From Antrihabitans stalagmiti (GTDB lineage Bacteria; Actinomycetota; Actinomycetes; Mycobacteriales; Mycobacteriaceae), in assembly GCF_016482825.1 (NCBI RefSeq), contig NZ_JAEMNV010000001.1:62001-126000 (forward strand): DNA of 64,000 bases. The letters run 5' to 3'. The notes under the pieces were generated by a model that worked only from the letters and a program-made list of their open reading frames with translations, ran no database searches and was not told the origin of the DNA. A program made the position numbers and the translations under genes. This document shows positions 50,822 to 60,550 of the stretch, piece by piece. Each line of letters opens with the position of its first letter. Position 1 is the first letter of the stretch.

Positions 50822-51724
50822 GTGAGCACCCCCGATAGCACCCAGACGACCGGCACAGCCCGCGTGAAGCGCGGCATGGCCGAGATGCTCAAGGGCGGGG
50901 TCATCATGGACGTCGTCACCGCAGACCAGGCGAAGATCGCCGAAGATGCCGGCGCGGTCGCCGTGATGGCACTCGAGCGGGTACCCGCAGACATCCGCGC
51001 TCAGGGCGGCGTTTCGCGGATGAGCGATCCCGACATGATCGACGGTATCATCGAGGCAGTCTCGATCCCCGTGATGGCGAAGGCCCGCATCGGCCACTTC
51101 GTCGAGGCGCAGATCCTGCAGAGCCTCGGCGTCGACTATGTCGACGAGTCCGAGGTCCTCACCCCCGCCGACTACGCCAATCACATCGACAAGTGGAACT
51201 TCACCGTCCCGTTCGTCTGTGGCGCGACCAACCTCGGCGAGGCATTGCGCCGGATCACCGAGGGCGCGGCCATGATTCGCTCGAAGGGTGAAGCGGGCAC
51301 CGGTGACGTGTCCAATGCGACCACTCACATGCGCAAGATTCGCGACGAGATCCGCCGCCTGACGTCGCTCCCAGAAGACGAGCTGTACGTTGCCGCGAAG
51401 GAGTTGCAGGCACCGTACGACCTCGTCAAGGAGATCGCGCAGGCTGGCAAACTCCCGGTCGTGCTGTTCACCGCGGGCGGCATCGCGACTCCCGCCGACG
51501 CGGCGATGATGATGCAGCTCGGCGCCGAAGGTGTGTTCGTGGGATCCGGCATCTTCAAGTCCGGCAACCCCGCCGAGCGCGCGTCGGCAATCGTCAAGGC
51601 AACGACGTTCTACGACGACCCGGATGTGCTTGCCAAGGTGTCGCGTGGCCTCGGCGAAGCGATGGTCGGCATCAACGTCGAAGAACTGCCCGTCGATCAC
51701 AGGCTCGCTCAGCGCGGCTGGTAG
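50822..51724 (+). CDS. pdxS: Pyridoxal 5'-phosphate synthase lyase subunit
   Basis: A 300-residue TIM-barrel protein. [30 protein letters not shown], the Lys-bearing [17 protein letters not shown] and the phosphate loop [16 protein letters not shown] are all intact. With the PdxT glutaminase encoded nearby it makes PLP from ribose 5-phosphate, glyceraldehyde 3-phosphate and ammonia. The GTG start follows AGGAG. As in mycobacteria, pdxT is separated from it by the tesB-like gene; here a minus-strand gene also lies between them. Confidence 0.97.
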   Translation: MSTPDSTQTTGTARVKRGMAEMLKGGVIMDVVTADQAKIAEDAGAVAVMALERVPADIRAQGGVSRMSDPDMIDGIIEAVSIPVMAKARIGHFVEAQILQSLGVDYVDESEVLTPADYANHIDKWNFTVPFVCGATNLGEALRRITEGAAMIRSKGEAGTGDVSNATTHMRKIRDEIRRLTSLPEDELYVAAKELQAPYDLVKEIAQAGKLPVVLFTAGGIATPADAAMMMQLGAEGVFVGSGIFKSGNPAERASAIVKATTFYDDPDVLAKVSRGLGEAMVGINVEELPVDHRLAQRGW

Positions 51725-52338
51725 TCGCCCCGCTCCGCAACCGCAGGCCGGTCGCGGTGGTCCCAGCGCACGTCGATGTCCGGGATCTCCGCGACGAGGC
51801 GGTCGTGAGCGAGCAGGGCATCGACCGTCCACAGATGCTCGGGCGCAGTCGCTCTGCGTAGTGCGCCTTCGCCGAGCTGAAGCCGGACGGTCAGATCGAA
51901 GGCGAGGCCACGCCCGAGCAGCATCGGACCCGCGACGATGACCACTGTGTTGTCCGTCGCAGTTTCGACGGTTGCCCGCGCCGACCGGTCCGTCTTCTCG
52001 TCCCACAGCGCGGGGAGCCAGCGGCCCTGCGTGCGGAGCGAATCGACGACCTCTCTCGCGAGTGCGTCGTAGTCGAACCATAGTGTGCGGTAAGACATCT
52101 CGTCGCTGCGGCCGTACTCCAGTCGGATCGATGCGGGGCGCACGTAGTCGTGTAACGAGACGACGGAAGCGGGTCGGCCCCGATCACGCAACGCACGAGA
52201 CACGATGTGCGCGAACGGCACTGGATCGGCGGCGTCCGCACCGACGACCGCGACGACGATACGGTTGCGGGCGGCCAGGATTCGATCCGTGAGCAGACCT
52301 GTCAACCCGGCAGCGGTGATCGGTACGTACGTCGGCAC
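51709..52338 (-). CDS. Uridine kinase-like protein with degenerate P-loop
   Basis: A 209-residue protein with the overall layout of actinobacterial uridine kinase-like P-loop proteins: a hydrophobic strand at the N-terminus, [21 protein letters not shown] (substrate-side region), [15 protein letters not shown] and [15 protein letters not shown]. The Walker A site is replaced by [11 protein letters not shown] and lacks the Gly-Lys-Ser/Thr, so ATP binding is doubtful. It may be a regulatory or inactive paralogue. The GTG start is uncertain. It overlaps the 3' end of pdxS by 16 bp. Confidence 0.6.
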   Translation of the reverse strand: MPTYVPITAAGLTGLLTDRILAARNRIVVAVVGADAADPVPFAHIVSRALRDRGRPASVVSLHDYVRPASIRLEYGRSDEMSYRTLWFDYDALAREVVDSLRTQGRWLPALWDEKTDRSARATVETATDNTVVIVAGPMLLGRGLAFDLTVRLQLGEGALRRATAPEHLWTVDALLAHDRLVAEIPDIDVRWDHRDRPAVAERGDYQPR

Positions 52339-52400
52339 CGTTCGATCTTGCCCGGTACAGCAATTGCTAGCCTGAGCCCGACGACCGAAGGGGATTGCGC

Positions 52401-53222
52401 ATGGCGACTATCGAGCAAGCGCTACAGATCGAGAAGCTCGAGAAAGACATCTTCCGAGGTGCGTCGACCGAGACGACACTGATGCGCACGTTCGGCGGGC
52501 AGGTCGCAGGTCAGGCGCTCGTATCGGCGGTGCGAACGGTCGACCCCGAATTTCGGGTCCACTCCCTGCACGGCTACTTTCTGCGACCCGGCAACCCTGC
52601 GAAGGCGACGGTGTACCTCGTCGACCGCATTCGAGACGGGCGCTCGTTCTGCACGCGTCGCGTGACGGGTGTACAGGACGGCAAGGCGATCTTCACCATG
52701 TCCGCGTCTTTCCACGTGTTCGAGGAAGGCATCGAGCATCAGGACGAGATGCCCGACGTCCCCGGTCCCGACGAGATCGCCGATTCGGTGGAAACGCTGA
52801 GCCCGGACCGGCAATGGGTGCTGCGTGAATGGTCCAACTACGACATCCGGGTACTGCCCGATGGCATGGTCGTCAAGCGACCTGGCGCTGCGTCGCAGCA
52901 GCAGGTGTGGTTCCGCTACCGGGAGAAACTGCCCGACGAGCCCGTTTTCCACGTCTGCACACTCGCGTACATGAGCGACATGACGCTGCTCGGTTCGGCG
53001 AAGGTGATTCACCCCGACGAGACGACTATGAACGCATCGCTCGACCATGCGCTGTGGTTTCTGCGGCCGTTCCGCGCCGACGAATGGTTGCTCTACGATC
53101 AGTCCTCACCTTCGGCCGGGTTCGGTCGGGCGCTCACGCAGGGCCGGATCTTCGACGCTGCCGGCAATATGGTTGCAGCGGTCGTGCAAGAGGGCCTGAC
53201 TCGAACGCTGCGAGAAGACTGA
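52401..53222 (+). CDS. tesB: Acyl-CoA thioesterase II
   Basis: A 273-residue double hot-dog thioesterase. The [23 protein letters not shown] opening and [13 protein letters not shown] are TesB signatures; the second half has [12 protein letters not shown] and [15 protein letters not shown]. It hydrolyses acyl-CoA to fatty acid and CoA. It lies between pdxS and pdxT as in mycobacteria (tesB2), though no metabolic link to vitamin B6 is obvious. GAAGGGGA precedes the ATG; a TTG two codons earlier is less likely. Confidence 0.93.
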   Translation: MATIEQALQIEKLEKDIFRGASTETTLMRTFGGQVAGQALVSAVRTVDPEFRVHSLHGYFLRPGNPAKATVYLVDRIRDGRSFCTRRVTGVQDGKAIFTMSASFHVFEEGIEHQDEMPDVPGPDEIADSVETLSPDRQWVLREWSNYDIRVLPDGMVVKRPGAASQQQVWFRYREKLPDEPVFHVCTLAYMSDMTLLGSAKVIHPDETTMNASLDHALWFLRPFRADEWLLYDQSSPSAGFGRALTQGRIFDAAGNMVAAVVQEGLTRTLRED

Positions 53223-53233
53223 GCGCCGAACCT

Positions 53234-53842
53234 GTGACCTCCCGACCCAAGATCGGCGTTCTAGCGCTGCAAGGTGATGTCCGCGAACACTTCTCGGCGT
53301 TGGACGCCTGCGGGGCCGACGCTGTCGGCGTTCGCCGAGTCAGCGAGCTGCGAAGCATCGACGGTCTTGTGATTCCCGGCGGCGAGTCGACGACGATCAG
53401 CCGTCTGCTTACCGTTTTCGAGGTTCTGGAGCCACTTCGCGAGCTGCTCGGCGATGGTCTGCCTGCCTTCGGCTCGTGCGCGGGCATGATCATGCTTGCC
53501 TCGGAAGTGCTCGATACCCGGCCGGACGCGCAGCACCTCGATGCAATCGATATGACGGTGCGACGCAACGCATTCGGTCGTCAAGTCGACTCGTTCGAGA
53601 CCGACCTCGAATTCGCAGGCATCGACGGCGAGAAGATGCGTGCGGTGTTCATTCGAGCGCCGTGGGTCGAGCGCGCCGGCGATGCTGTGGATGTGCTGGC
53701 CACTGTGCCGAACGGTCCAGCTGCGGGACGGATCGTCGCTGTCAGGCAGGGTGCGGTGGTGGCGACGTCGTTCCATCCGGAAGTGACCGGAGATCTACGC
53801 GTCCACGACCTGTTCGTCGATATCGTGCGAAAAGCGCGTTAA
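53234..53842 (+). CDS. pdxT: Pyridoxal 5'-phosphate synthase glutaminase subunit
   Basis: A 202-residue class I-type glutaminase. It has [14 protein letters not shown], the PGGESTTIS oxyanion region, the catalytic Cys in [10 protein letters not shown] and the His-Glu pair in SFHPEVTGD. It supplies ammonia to PdxS. The GTG at 53234 lies 12 bp after the tesB stop. Confidence 0.95.
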   Translation: MTSRPKIGVLALQGDVREHFSALDACGADAVGVRRVSELRSIDGLVIPGGESTTISRLLTVFEVLEPLRELLGDGLPAFGSCAGMIMLASEVLDTRPDAQHLDAIDMTVRRNAFGRQVDSFETDLEFAGIDGEKMRAVFIRAPWVERAGDAVDVLATVPNGPAAGRIVAVRQGAVVATSFHPEVTGDLRVHDLFVDIVRKAR

Positions 53843-53915
53843 CGCGGCGAGTAAAGTGAAATAGCTGTCAGCCGGTCACGCGGATACCGGGCACTCGACT
53901 CGAAGGAACTAGCGC

Positions 53916-54668
53916 ATGAGCGGCCACTCCAAATGGGCGACCACAAAGCACAAGAAGGCCGTGATCGACGCCCGGCGTGGCAAGTCCTTCGCAAAGCTGA
54001 TCAAGAACATCGAGGTCGCCGCGCGCACCGGCGGCGGTGACCCGTCGGGCAACCCGACGTTGTACGACGCGATTCAGAAGGCAAAGAAGACGTCGGTCCC
54101 CAACGACAACATCGAACGCGCACGCAAGCGTGGTGCCGGTGAAGAAGCGGGCGGCGCCGACTGGCAGACGATCATGTACGAGGGCTACGGCCCCAACGGT
54201 GTCGCTCTGCTCGTCGAATGTCTGACCGACAACCGCAACCGTGCCGCAGGCGAGGTCCGCACCGCCATGACCCGCAACGGCGGCAACCTTGCCGACCCGG
54301 GTTCCGTCGCCTATCTGTTCTCCCGCAAAGGTCTGGTCACGCTCGACAAGAACGGACTCACCGAGGACGACATCTTGACGGCTGTACTAGAGGCCGGGGC
54401 CGAAGATGTGTCCGACCTTGGTGAAAGCTTCGAAATCGTCAGCGAGCCAACCGATCTCGTTGCCGTGCGGTCCGCATTGCAAGAGGCGGGCATCGACTAC
54501 GACTCCGCTGAAGCAAGCTTTCAGCCGTCGGTGAGCGTTGCAGTCGATGCCGACGGCGCGCGCAAGGTGTTCAAGCTGATCGACGCACTCGAAGACCTCG
54601 ACGACGTACAGAACGTCTACTCCAACGTCGACGTCTCCGACGAGGTCCTCGCCGAACTGGAGGACTGA
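53916..54668 (+). CDS. YebC/PmpR family transcriptional regulator
   Basis: A 250-residue protein with the invariant start [23 protein letters not shown] and the [22 protein letters not shown] block. YebC-type proteins act as DNA-binding regulators or as translation factors relieving ribosome stalls; which applies here is not known. GAAGGA precedes the ATG. In this gene order YebC commonly stands directly upstream of ruvC. Confidence 0.95.
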   Translation: MSGHSKWATTKHKKAVIDARRGKSFAKLIKNIEVAARTGGGDPSGNPTLYDAIQKAKKTSVPNDNIERARKRGAGEEAGGADWQTIMYEGYGPNGVALLVECLTDNRNRAAGEVRTAMTRNGGNLADPGSVAYLFSRKGLVTLDKNGLTEDDILTAVLEAGAEDVSDLGESFEIVSEPTDLVAVRSALQEAGIDYDSAEASFQPSVSVAVDADGARKVFKLIDALEDLDDVQNVYSNVDVSDEVLAELED

Positions 54669-54727
54669 GGTCTCCGACTGTTCCGTTGTGTCGCAACCAC
54701 GGATTGTCGGCTCCGCCCGCTAGGCTA

Positions 54728-54743
54728 TCGAACAGCTGTTCGT
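54728..54743. promoter_or_regulatory. SOS box (LexA site) upstream of ruvCAB
   Basis: TCGAACAGCTGTTCGT matches the actinobacterial LexA consensus TCGAAC-N4-GTTCGA in 11 of 12 fixed positions. It lies 33-48 bp upstream of the ruvC start, in the right place to repress the promoter. Confidence 0.8.
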
Positions 54744-54775
54744 AGCTGTTTCGAACGCGGGCGAGAGGAGTTCGG

Positions 54776-55348
54776 GTGCGGGTGATGGGTGTCGACCCTG
54801 GGCTCACTCGGTGTGGCCTGAGCTTGATCGAGAGCGGTCGTGGGCGCGAAGTCACCGCGCTGGATATCGATGTCGTGCGCACTCCCGCCGATATGGAATT
54901 GTCGCGACGGCTGCTGCTGATCGCCAATGCCGCCGAGTACTGGATGGACACCCACAAGCCGACGGCCGTTGCGATCGAGCGGGTGTTCTCGCAACAGAAC
55001 GTCCGGACCGCGATGGGAACCGCTCAGGCGGGCGGCGTGATCGCATTGGCTGCTGCGCGGCGAGACATTCCTGTCACTTTTCACACGCCGAGTCAGGTGA
55101 AGTCGGCGGTTACCGGCAACGGTGCTGCAGACAAAAACCAGGTCACCGCGATGGTCACTCGAATCCTCGGCCTGCAGACGAAACCGACACCCGCGGATGC
55201 GGCCGATGCGCTCGCGCTCGCGATCTGTCATTGCTGGCGGGCGCCGATGATGGAGCGGATGGCGCAGGCCGAAGCGGCTGCTGCGGAACAGAAGAAACGC
55301 TACGAGGCGCGGTTGGCGCAGGTTCGTAAGGAGGCGAAGGCCAGATGA
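54776..55348 (+). CDS. ruvC: Holliday junction resolvase RuvC
   Basis: A 190-residue RNase H-fold endonuclease. The acidic active site includes Asp in [11 protein letters not shown], Glu in [11 protein letters not shown] and the pair in [13 protein letters not shown]. The DNA-contact YTSxxVK-type element is [14 protein letters not shown]. It cleaves Holliday junctions bound by RuvAB. The GTG start is preceded by GAGAGGAG. Its TGA overlaps ruvA (ATGA). The SOS box upstream indicates DNA-damage induction. Confidence 0.97.
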   Translation: MRVMGVDPGLTRCGLSLIESGRGREVTALDIDVVRTPADMELSRRLLLIANAAEYWMDTHKPTAVAIERVFSQQNVRTAMGTAQAGGVIALAAARRDIPVTFHTPSQVKSAVTGNGAADKNQVTAMVTRILGLQTKPTPADAADALALAICHCWRAPMMERMAQAEAAAAEQKKRYEARLAQVRKEAKAR

Positions 55349-55950
55349 TTGCATCCGTCCGCGGTGAGGTTCTCGAGATCGCGCTCGATCACGTCGTCAT
55401 CGAGGCGGCCGGCGTCGGGTATCGACTCAACGCGACACCGGCAACTCTCGCAACGCTGCAACGTGGGTCGGAGGCGCGTCTTGTCACCGCCATGATCGTC
55501 CGCGAAGACTCGATGACTCTTTTCGGCTTCGCCGACACCGAATCGCGCGACCTCTTCGGTCTGTTGCAGACGGTCTCCGGTGTCGGACCCAGACTTGCGA
55601 TGGCGGTGCTCGCAGTCCTGGAACCCGAAGCGCTGCGCAAGGCGCTCGCCGAAGGCAATCACACAGCCCTGATGCGCGTACCAGGCATCGGCAAGCGCGG
55701 AGCAGAGCGTCTCGTCGTCGAACTGCGTGACAAGGTCGAAGCAGTCCCCGTGCACGCCGGTCCGGCCGGTTCGCAGCCAGTTGTCGGATCAGGACCCGTC
55801 CGCGACCAGATCGTCGAGGCGTTGACCGGGCTCGGCTTTCCTGCCAAACAGGCCGAACAGGCAACCGATTCGGTGCTCGCCGCCGAGCCAGAGGCGACCA
55901 CATCGGTCGCGCTACGGTCGGCACTCGGGTTGCTCGGTAGGAACCGATGA
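55345..55950 (+). CDS. ruvA: Holliday junction DNA helicase subunit RuvA
   Basis: A 201-residue protein with the three RuvA domains: an OB fold (about 1-63, [20 protein letters not shown]), a double helix-hairpin-helix ([16 protein letters not shown] and [16 protein letters not shown]) and a C-terminal UBA-like domain binding RuvB ([18 protein letters not shown]). It binds four-way junctions and loads RuvB. Overlaps both neighbours by four bases. Confidence 0.97.
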   Translation: MIASVRGEVLEIALDHVVIEAAGVGYRLNATPATLATLQRGSEARLVTAMIVREDSMTLFGFADTESRDLFGLLQTVSGVGPRLAMAVLAVLEPEALRKALAEGNHTALMRVPGIGKRGAERLVVELRDKVEAVPVHAGPAGSQPVVGSGPVRDQIVEALTGLGFPAKQAEQATDSVLAAEPEATTSVALRSALGLLGRNR

Positions 55951-57023
55951 CCGTGGATTCGGACGAATCTCAAGTCACCGCAAGCTATTTGACGTCCGAC
56001 GGCGACGTCGAAGCGAGCCTGCGACCCAAAAGCCTCGACGACTTCATCGGTCAGCCGCGGGTCAGGGAACAGCTGCAACTCGTCTTGAGCGGCGCGAAGA
56101 TGCGTGGCGGCACACCAGATCACATCCTGCTGTCCGGTCCGCCCGGGCTCGGCAAGACGAGCATGGCGATGATCATCGCTGCCGAACTGAACTCATCCCT
56201 GCGGCTGACCTCCGGTCCTGCACTGGAACGCGCGGGTGATCTCGCCGCCATGCTCAGCAACCTCGTCGAGGGCGACGTGCTGTTCATCGACGAGATACAT
56301 CGGATCGCGCGTCCTGCCGAAGAGATGCTCTACCTCGCGATGGAAGACTTCCGCGTCGACGTGATCGTCGGCAAAGGGCCCGGTGCGACGTCGATTCCGC
56401 TCGAGGTCGCACCGTTCACCCTTGTCGGTGCGACAACGCGGTCCGGAGCATTGACCGGACCCCTGCGCGACCGCTTCGGTTTCACCGCCCACATGGACTT
56501 CTACGAACCCGCCGAGCTCCAGCGAATTCTCGCGCGGTCGGCGCGGATCCTGGGCGTCGAGCTGGGGGAGGAAGCCGCTGCGGAAATCGCCGGGCGGTCC
56601 CGTGGCACTCCACGCATCGCGAACCGATTGCTGCGGCGAGTGCGCGACTATGCCGAAGTGCGGGCGGACGGCATCATCACCCGCGACATCGCACGAGCCG
56701 CGCTTGCGGTCTACGACGTCGACAGGCTCGGACTCGACCGCCTCGACCGCTCGGTGCTCAGCGCACTCGTGCGCAGTTTCGGCGGCGGACCGGTCGGAGT
56801 CTCGACACTCGCCGTCGCCGTCGGTGAGGAACCCGCCACCGTCGAAGAGGTGTGCGAGCCGTTTCTGGTGCGTGCAGGCATGATCGCGCGCACCCCACGT
56901 GGCCGCGTCGCCACCGCCGCCGCGTGGGAACAACTCGGCCTCGTCCCGCCACCGGACCTCGCCGTAGGCGGCATCGAGGTGCGAGCCAGCGAACCGCAAC
57001 TGGAGCTGTTCGAAGACCGCTGA
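55947..57023 (+). CDS. ruvB: Holliday junction branch migration ATPase RuvB
   Basis: A 358-residue AAA+ ATPase. Walker A is [10 protein letters not shown], Walker [10 protein letters not shown], sensor 1 [20 protein letters not shown] and sensor 2 [17 protein letters not shown]; the C-terminal winged helix contains [19 protein letters not shown]. The start ATG overlaps ruvA (ATGA). It drives branch migration with RuvA. Length is normal. Confidence 0.97.
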   Translation: MTVDSDESQVTASYLTSDGDVEASLRPKSLDDFIGQPRVREQLQLVLSGAKMRGGTPDHILLSGPPGLGKTSMAMIIAAELNSSLRLTSGPALERAGDLAAMLSNLVEGDVLFIDEIHRIARPAEEMLYLAMEDFRVDVIVGKGPGATSIPLEVAPFTLVGATTRSGALTGPLRDRFGFTAHMDFYEPAELQRILARSARILGVELGEEAAAEIAGRSRGTPRIANRLLRRVRDYAEVRADGIITRDIARAALAVYDVDRLGLDRLDRSVLSALVRSFGGGPVGVSTLAVAVGEEPATVEEVCEPFLVRAGMIARTPRGRVATAAAWEQLGLVPPPDLAVGGIEVRASEPQLELFEDR

Positions 57024-57135
57024 TCGGGTCGTGGAGGCGATCATGGTTGGGTAATGGCAGACTGGGGTACTGCCGTGGGTCAATCCGACCCGCGATACCG
57101 CATGCCTGCCGAACCGCTGAGGACTGACTGTCGCA

Positions 57136-57486
57136 ATGGAAAATCTGCTCTTTCCGCTTCTGCTCGTTGCCCTGATCGTCCCGATGTACCTCGCGACGCG
57201 TCGGCAGAAGAAGGAGATGGCGAAGACAGCTGCAATGCAGTCCGAGCTCTCCGTCGGCGATCGGGTCCTGATGACCAGTGGCATCCAGGGCATCATCGTC
57301 GAGGTCGACGAGACATCGATCGACCTCGAGATCGCCGAAGACGTGATCACGACGTGGACGCGCTCCGCGGTGCGGGAAGTGCTGTCCGACGACGCATACG
57401 ACGAGTCGGATCCGGTCGCCGAGGTCGAATCGGCCGCGGACGACACGTCGGCGACGGACACGACCCCGCGCCTCAACAAGGACTGA
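57136..57486 (+). CDS. yajC: Preprotein translocase subunit YajC
   Basis: A 116-residue protein with one N-terminal membrane helix (about 3-19), RRQKKEMAKTAAMQSEL and the SVGDRVLMTSGIQGIIVEVDE core that defines YajC. The acidic C-terminus is typical of actinobacterial members. It forms part of the SecDF-YajC complex. Two hairpins lie in the 140-bp gap before secD. Confidence 0.93.
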   Translation: MENLLFPLLLVALIVPMYLATRRQKKEMAKTAAMQSELSVGDRVLMTSGIQGIIVEVDETSIDLEIAEDVITTWTRSAVREVLSDDAYDESDPVAEVESAADDTSATDTTPRLNKD

Positions 57487-57495
57487 CGCTCGCAA

Positions 57496-57539
57496 CGGCA
57501 CGACCGCGTCGTGCCGCATCGTCGACAACCGCAGTTGTC
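57496..57539. terminator. Two tandem hairpins between yajC and secD
   Basis: CGGCACGAC (57496-57504) pairs with GTCGTGCCG (57508-57516) around a CGC loop, 10 nt after the yajC stop. A second stem GACAAC (57524-57529)/GTTGTC (57534-57539) follows. Neither has a U-tract, so partial termination or mRNA processing is more likely than full termination. Confidence 0.45.
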
Positions 57540-57626
57540 CATATAGCCGCCGGCCGGTAAAGGCCGCGACGACCACGGGGTTGTTCGACAAGCCCAATCA
57601 CTCGCTACCGAGGAGAAATACGAACC

Positions 57627-59336
57627 GTGGCACCCCAGGGATCGGTGCGTCCAGCGCGCTCGCTCATCGTTTTCGGCGTACTGATGGGCATCGTCTACGC
57701 GCTGGTGTTCTTCACCGGCGACAAGTCCCCGACCCCTAAGCTGGGGATCGACCTGCAGGGCGGCACGCGCGTCACGCTGACCGCACGTACTCCTGACGGC
57801 AGCGCACCGAGCCAAGATTCGCTCAAGCAGGCGCAGGCCATCATCGAGACCCGTGTCAACGGACTCGGCGTTTCCGGCTCCGAAGTGATCATCGACGGCG
57901 ACAACCTCGTCATCACGGTGCCTGGTGACGACAGTTCGCAAGCCCGCACACTCGGTCAGACCGCACGCCTCTACATCCGGCCGGTGCTCGATCCGCCCGC
58001 CGCGGCCGCGCCACCCGCGGCCACAACTCCCGCACCAGCGGACTCTGCACCGGTGCCTGCTACGCCACCGACCGAACAGCAACCGCAGAGCCGTCCGTTC
58101 CCTGCGCAGGACCCGCCGTCACCGACCGACGTTCCGGCTCCGACAGACGGGTCCGAACCGACCTCGGCCCCCAATGCACCGCCGACAACCGCATCGAACG
58201 AGCCGCCACCACTTTCCGGGCCCGACCAGGCCGCGAAGGAAATCACCGACGCCAAAAATGCGCGGCAGAGTCTCGACCCCGCCATTCAGGCAGCGGCCTT
58301 CGCCGCGCTGGACTGCAACGCTCCCGATCCGCTGCAGGGTAACGACGACCCAGCTCTGCCGCTGGTCACCTGTGGTGAGCAGGGCGAGAAGTTCCTGCTC
58401 GGACCGAGCATCATCGACGGCCAGGACATCGCGGACGCCTCCTCTTACTACGAGCAGCAGCAGGCCCGCAACGTCGTGAGCCTCGAATTCGATTCGGCAG
58501 GCAGCAAGACGTGGGCGAAGTTCACGTCGGAGAACCTGCAGAAGCGCGCAGCATTCACGCTGGATTCCAAGGTCGTCAGCGCACCGGTCATCCAGGGTGC
58601 GACACCAGAAGGTAGCGCGACACAGATCACCGGCGACTTCACGCCGAGTGCCGCAAAAGAACTGGCGAACACGCTGAAGTACGGCTCGCTGCCGCTCTCG
58701 TTCTCGTCGTCGGAAGCGGAGACGGTGTCGGCGTCGCTCGGACTCTCGTCGTTGCGAGCCGGGTTGCTCGCGGGTGCGATCGGTCTCGCGGTCGTCCTGC
58801 TGTACTGCCTGTTCTATTACCGCATGCTCGGACTGCTCACGGCGTTGTCGCTGATCGCGTCCGGAATCATGGTCTTCGGCATCCTCGTGCTGCTCGGCCG
58901 CTACATGAACTTCACCCTCGACCTCTCCGGTATCGCCGGTTTGATCATCGGCATCGGCATGACCGCCGACTCCTTCGTCGTCTTCTTCGAACGAATAAAG
59001 GACGAGATCAGGGAGGGGAGAAGCTTCCGATCGGCGGTGCCACGTGGTTGGGAACGCGCCAAACGGACGATTCTGTCCGGCAACGCTGTCAGCTTCATCG
59101 CCTCGGCTGTGCTCTACGTACTTGCCGCGGGACAGGTCAAGGGCTTCGCCTTCACCCTCGGCCTGACAACGGTTCTCGACGTTGCCGTCGTGTTCCTCGT
59201 AACCTGGCCGCTCGTATATCTGGCGTCGCGCTCGACGTTCTGGTCGAAACCGCAGATCAACGGACTCGGTGCCGTTCAGCAGGTTGCCCGTGAGCGCAAG
59301 GCCGTCGCAGCCGGCGCCGCAATGAAGGAGTTCTGA
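57627..59336 (+). CDS. secD: Protein translocase subunit SecD
   Basis: A 569-residue membrane protein. One N-terminal helix is followed by the periplasmic P1 region starting [15 protein letters not shown], and the C-terminal five-helix block carries [46 protein letters not shown]. Within P1, about residues 128-210 are a long Pro/Ala/Thr-rich insertion. SecD with SecF uses the proton motive force to aid Sec export. GTG start preceded by GAGGAG. Confidence 0.96.
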   Translation: MAPQGSVRPARSLIVFGVLMGIVYALVFFTGDKSPTPKLGIDLQGGTRVTLTARTPDGSAPSQDSLKQAQAIIETRVNGLGVSGSEVIIDGDNLVITVPGDDSSQARTLGQTARLYIRPVLDPPAAAAPPAATTPAPADSAPVPATPPTEQQPQSRPFPAQDPPSPTDVPAPTDGSEPTSAPNAPPTTASNEPPPLSGPDQAAKEITDAKNARQSLDPAIQAAAFAALDCNAPDPLQGNDDPALPLVTCGEQGEKFLLGPSIIDGQDIADASSYYEQQQARNVVSLEFDSAGSKTWAKFTSENLQKRAAFTLDSKVVSAPVIQGATPEGSATQITGDFTPSAAKELANTLKYGSLPLSFSSSEAETVSASLGLSSLRAGLLAGAIGLAVVLLYCLFYYRMLGLLTALSLIASGIMVFGILVLLGRYMNFTLDLSGIAGLIIGIGMTADSFVVFFERIKDEIREGRSFRSAVPRGWERAKRTILSGNAVSFIASAVLYVLAAGQVKGFAFTLGLTTVLDVAVVFLVTWPLVYLASRSTFWSKPQINGLGAVQQVARERKAVAAGAAMKEF

Positions 59337-59337
59337 G

Positions 59338-60549
59338 ATGAGCGAATCGACGATCACAGAACCCAAGACAACCGCAGCACCGCACCACTCGTTCTTCTCG
59401 CGGCTCTACACCGGAACCGGCGCGTTCGAGGTTGTGGGTAAACGGCGGATCTACTACATCATCACGGCCGTCATCATCCTGATCTCGTTGGCGAGCATCC
59501 TCTTTCGTGGATTCACACTCGGCATCGACTTCGAGGGTGGTTCCAAGGTTCAGTTCCCGGCCGGCGATGGCATCAGCACCACTCAGGTCGAGGACGTGTA
59601 CTCGACCGCCATCGGAAGCGAGCCGGTGTCGGTCCAGACAGTCGGGTCGGGCGGGTCGAAGACTTTCCAGATCCGGTCCGAGGCACTCGACCTCGACCAG
59701 GTGAACACACTGCAGAAAGCGTTGTTCGACGCGTTCCAGCCCCGAGACGGCAACGGTGTGCCGAACATCAACGAGATCAGCACCTCCGATGTCAGCGAGA
59801 CGTGGGGTGGCCAGATCACGCGCAAAGCGTTGATCGCGCTGGCGGTGTTCCTTGTACTCGTCACCGCCTACATCGCGCTGCGCTACGAACGAGGTATGGC
59901 CGCAGCAGCTTTGGCTGCGCTGTTCTTCGACATGGTCGTCACCGCCGGGTTCTATTCGCTCGTCGGATTCGAGGTGACACCCGCGACGGTGATCGGCCTG
60001 CTGACGATTCTCGGTTTCTCGCTCTACGACTCCGTCGTCGTGTTCGACAAGGTCGAAGAAAACACCCGAGGTGTGCTGCACCTGAACAAACGCACCTACG
60101 CCGAACAGGCCAACCTCGCGATCAACCAGACGTTGATGCGATCGATCAACACCACGTTGATCGGTGTGCTGCCCGTCGTCGGATTGATGGTCATTGCGGT
60201 GTGGCTGCTCGGTGTCGGCACCCTCAAGGATCTAGCCTTGGTCCAACTCGTCGGCATGATCGTCGGCGCGTATTCGTCGATCTTCTTCGCGACGCCGTTG
60301 CTGGTGTCCATTAAGGAGCGCTGGGGACCTGTGGCCGCACACACCAAGAAGGTGCTCGCTCGTAGGGAAGCTGCCGTGCACGGCACTCCGAAAGCTGCGA
60401 CCGCAGGTACTTCCGTCGCAGGCTCCGGATCCACGGTGACGATCACGAAGGCGACCCCGTCGGCCTCCGGACCCACCGACCGGACGACCGCGCGGTCGCC
60501 GCGACCTGGTGCGAGACCAACGGGAAAGCGACACAAGAAGAGGCACTGA
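59338..60549 (+). CDS. secF: Protein translocase subunit SecF
   Basis: A 403-residue partner of SecD: helix 1 with RIYYIITAVIILISLAS, the FTLGIDFEGGSKVQFP motif, and the five-helix C-terminal block with TVIGLLTILGFSLYDSVVVFDKVEEN. The C-terminus extends about 75 residues past the last helix with a basic tail (KRHKKRH). It starts 1 bp after the secD stop. Confidence 0.96.
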   Translation: MSESTITEPKTTAAPHHSFFSRLYTGTGAFEVVGKRRIYYIITAVIILISLASILFRGFTLGIDFEGGSKVQFPAGDGISTTQVEDVYSTAIGSEPVSVQTVGSGGSKTFQIRSEALDLDQVNTLQKALFDAFQPRDGNGVPNINEISTSDVSETWGGQITRKALIALAVFLVLVTAYIALRYERGMAAAALAALFFDMVVTAGFYSLVGFEVTPATVIGLLTILGFSLYDSVVVFDKVEENTRGVLHLNKRTYAEQANLAINQTLMRSINTTLIGVLPVVGLMVIAVWLLGVGTLKDLALVQLVGMIVGAYSSIFFATPLLVSIKERWGPVAAHTKKVLARREAAVHGTPKAATAGTSVAGSGSTVTITKATPSASGPTDRTTARSPRPGARPTGKRHKKRH

Positions 60550-60550
60550 C

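Noticed and set aside
56193-58082. A long open reading frame on the minus strand across ruvB, yajC and the start of secD
   Set aside because: It is antisense to three certain genes, has no family likeness and an Arg/Gly/Cys-rich composition typical of high-GC shadow frames.
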